Shown one piece after another: positions 63,971 to 64,000 of a stretch of 64,000 bases of DNA. Each line of letters opens with the position of its first letter. Position 1 is the first letter of the stretch. The notes beneath the pieces are model-generated. The model saw nothing but the letters and a program-made list of their open reading frames with translations. It searched no databases and was not told where the DNA came from. The position numbers and the translations under genes were made by a program. Source of the DNA: Monoplex corrugatus (lineage: Eukaryota > Mollusca > Gastropoda > Littorinimorpha > Ranellidae); assembly GCA_030674185.1 (NCBI GenBank), contig CM060306.1:5001-69000 (forward strand). The letters are read 5' to 3'.

Positions 63971-64000
63971 TTTGCCTTGCCTTGCCTTGCCTTGCCTTGC
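63971..64000 (+). repeat. (CCTTG)n LINE tail, runs off the window
   Basis: Six consecutive TTGCC pentamers after ATTAAAATAT. Its position immediately after a LINE 3' UTR indicates the element's terminal repeat. Its full length is outside the window. Confidence 0.75.

Larger units (their letters stand above)
58536..64000 (+). mobile_element. Two-ORF LINE (family C), copy 2
   Basis: ORF1 (58536-59774), endonuclease (about 59975-60700), RT (61113-62525), C-terminal Cys/His knuckle (62950-63040), 3' UTR with (TTG)n (63807-63838), and a pentanucleotide tail (TTGCC)n from 63971 to the window edge. Interrupted at 63114-63674 by a Penelope-like insertion. Likely I/Ingi/Nimb- or L1-related; clade not resolvable by eye. 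Confidence 0.85.

Noticed and set aside
1..64000. CRISPR arrays, operons, ribosome binding sites, rRNA genes
   Set aside because: No direct-repeat/spacer pattern of CRISPR type, no rRNA sequence and no prokaryotic gene arrangement; the window is eukaryotic repeat DNA.

Overview
The window is eukaryotic and looks like accessory, repeat-dominated genomic DNA from a marine invertebrate, most likely a mollusc. The reasons are the mix of element types (CR1/L2-like, RTE-like and two-ORF I/Ingi-like LINEs, a DIRS element, TTAA-flanked piggyBac relatives, a Penelope-like insertion, a tRNA-derived SINE), very abundant (TG)n/(GA)n microsatellites, TTAGGG-type degenerate telomeric repeats, and no bacterial-style gene packing. 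Species was not determined. I found no convincing complete host gene; only one exon-like stretch and two promoter-like stretches could be cellular. Element boundaries are read by eye and are good to about 10 bases unless a duplication or inverted repeat pins them.

Layout. 1-2132: 3' two-thirds of a CR1/L2-like LINE (family A). 2133-6535: TGATG-type satellite containing two copies of a SINE body inside a ~3.1 kb tandem duplication. 6536-7185: purine and CA/TG microsatellites. 7386-11042: an RTE-like LINE on the minus strand inserted in degenerate CCCTAA repeats and itself interrupted by a 759-bp TIR element. 11073-18690: a two-ORF LINE (family C) on the plus strand, opening with a 2A-like motif and broken by three further insertions (piggyBac fragment, second RTE copy, TTAA element). 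18692-20640: second family A LINE. 21424-22050: 135-bp satellite. 22727-30037: a DIRS-type retrotransposon with inverted terminal repeats and a textbook internal complementary region, containing a foldback-like element with 16-bp repeat arms. 30374-36185: a piggyBac-like element whose transposase is split by a RAG1-related transposon (31248-35105) that has its own 13-bp terminal inverted repeats. 36840-38570: a duplicated microsatellite-rich block with Penelope-like motifs. 39892-41300: candidate host promoter and exon. 41486-43797: the best preserved LINE (family B, one long open reading frame). 44250-46510: another RT pseudogene followed by a full-looking SINE. 47401-48063: a 60-bp perfect inverted repeat. 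48070-50210: a 2-kb polypurine tract. 53307-57400: fragments of elements already met plus a diverged segmental duplication. 58536-64000: second family C LINE with an intact ORF1, a broken ORF2, a (CCTTG)n tail and a 561-bp Penelope-like insertion.

How the pieces relate. Nearly everything is a mobile element or its debris, and the order of insertion can often be read from nesting. The most interesting object is the RAG1-related transposon: its protein fragments contain Cys/His motifs laid out like the N-terminal zinc-binding part of vertebrate RAG1, followed by a long acidic-residue transposase-like region, and it is bounded by CACTGCCTTACAG inverted repeats. All its coding sequence is frameshifted, so it is a fossil here.
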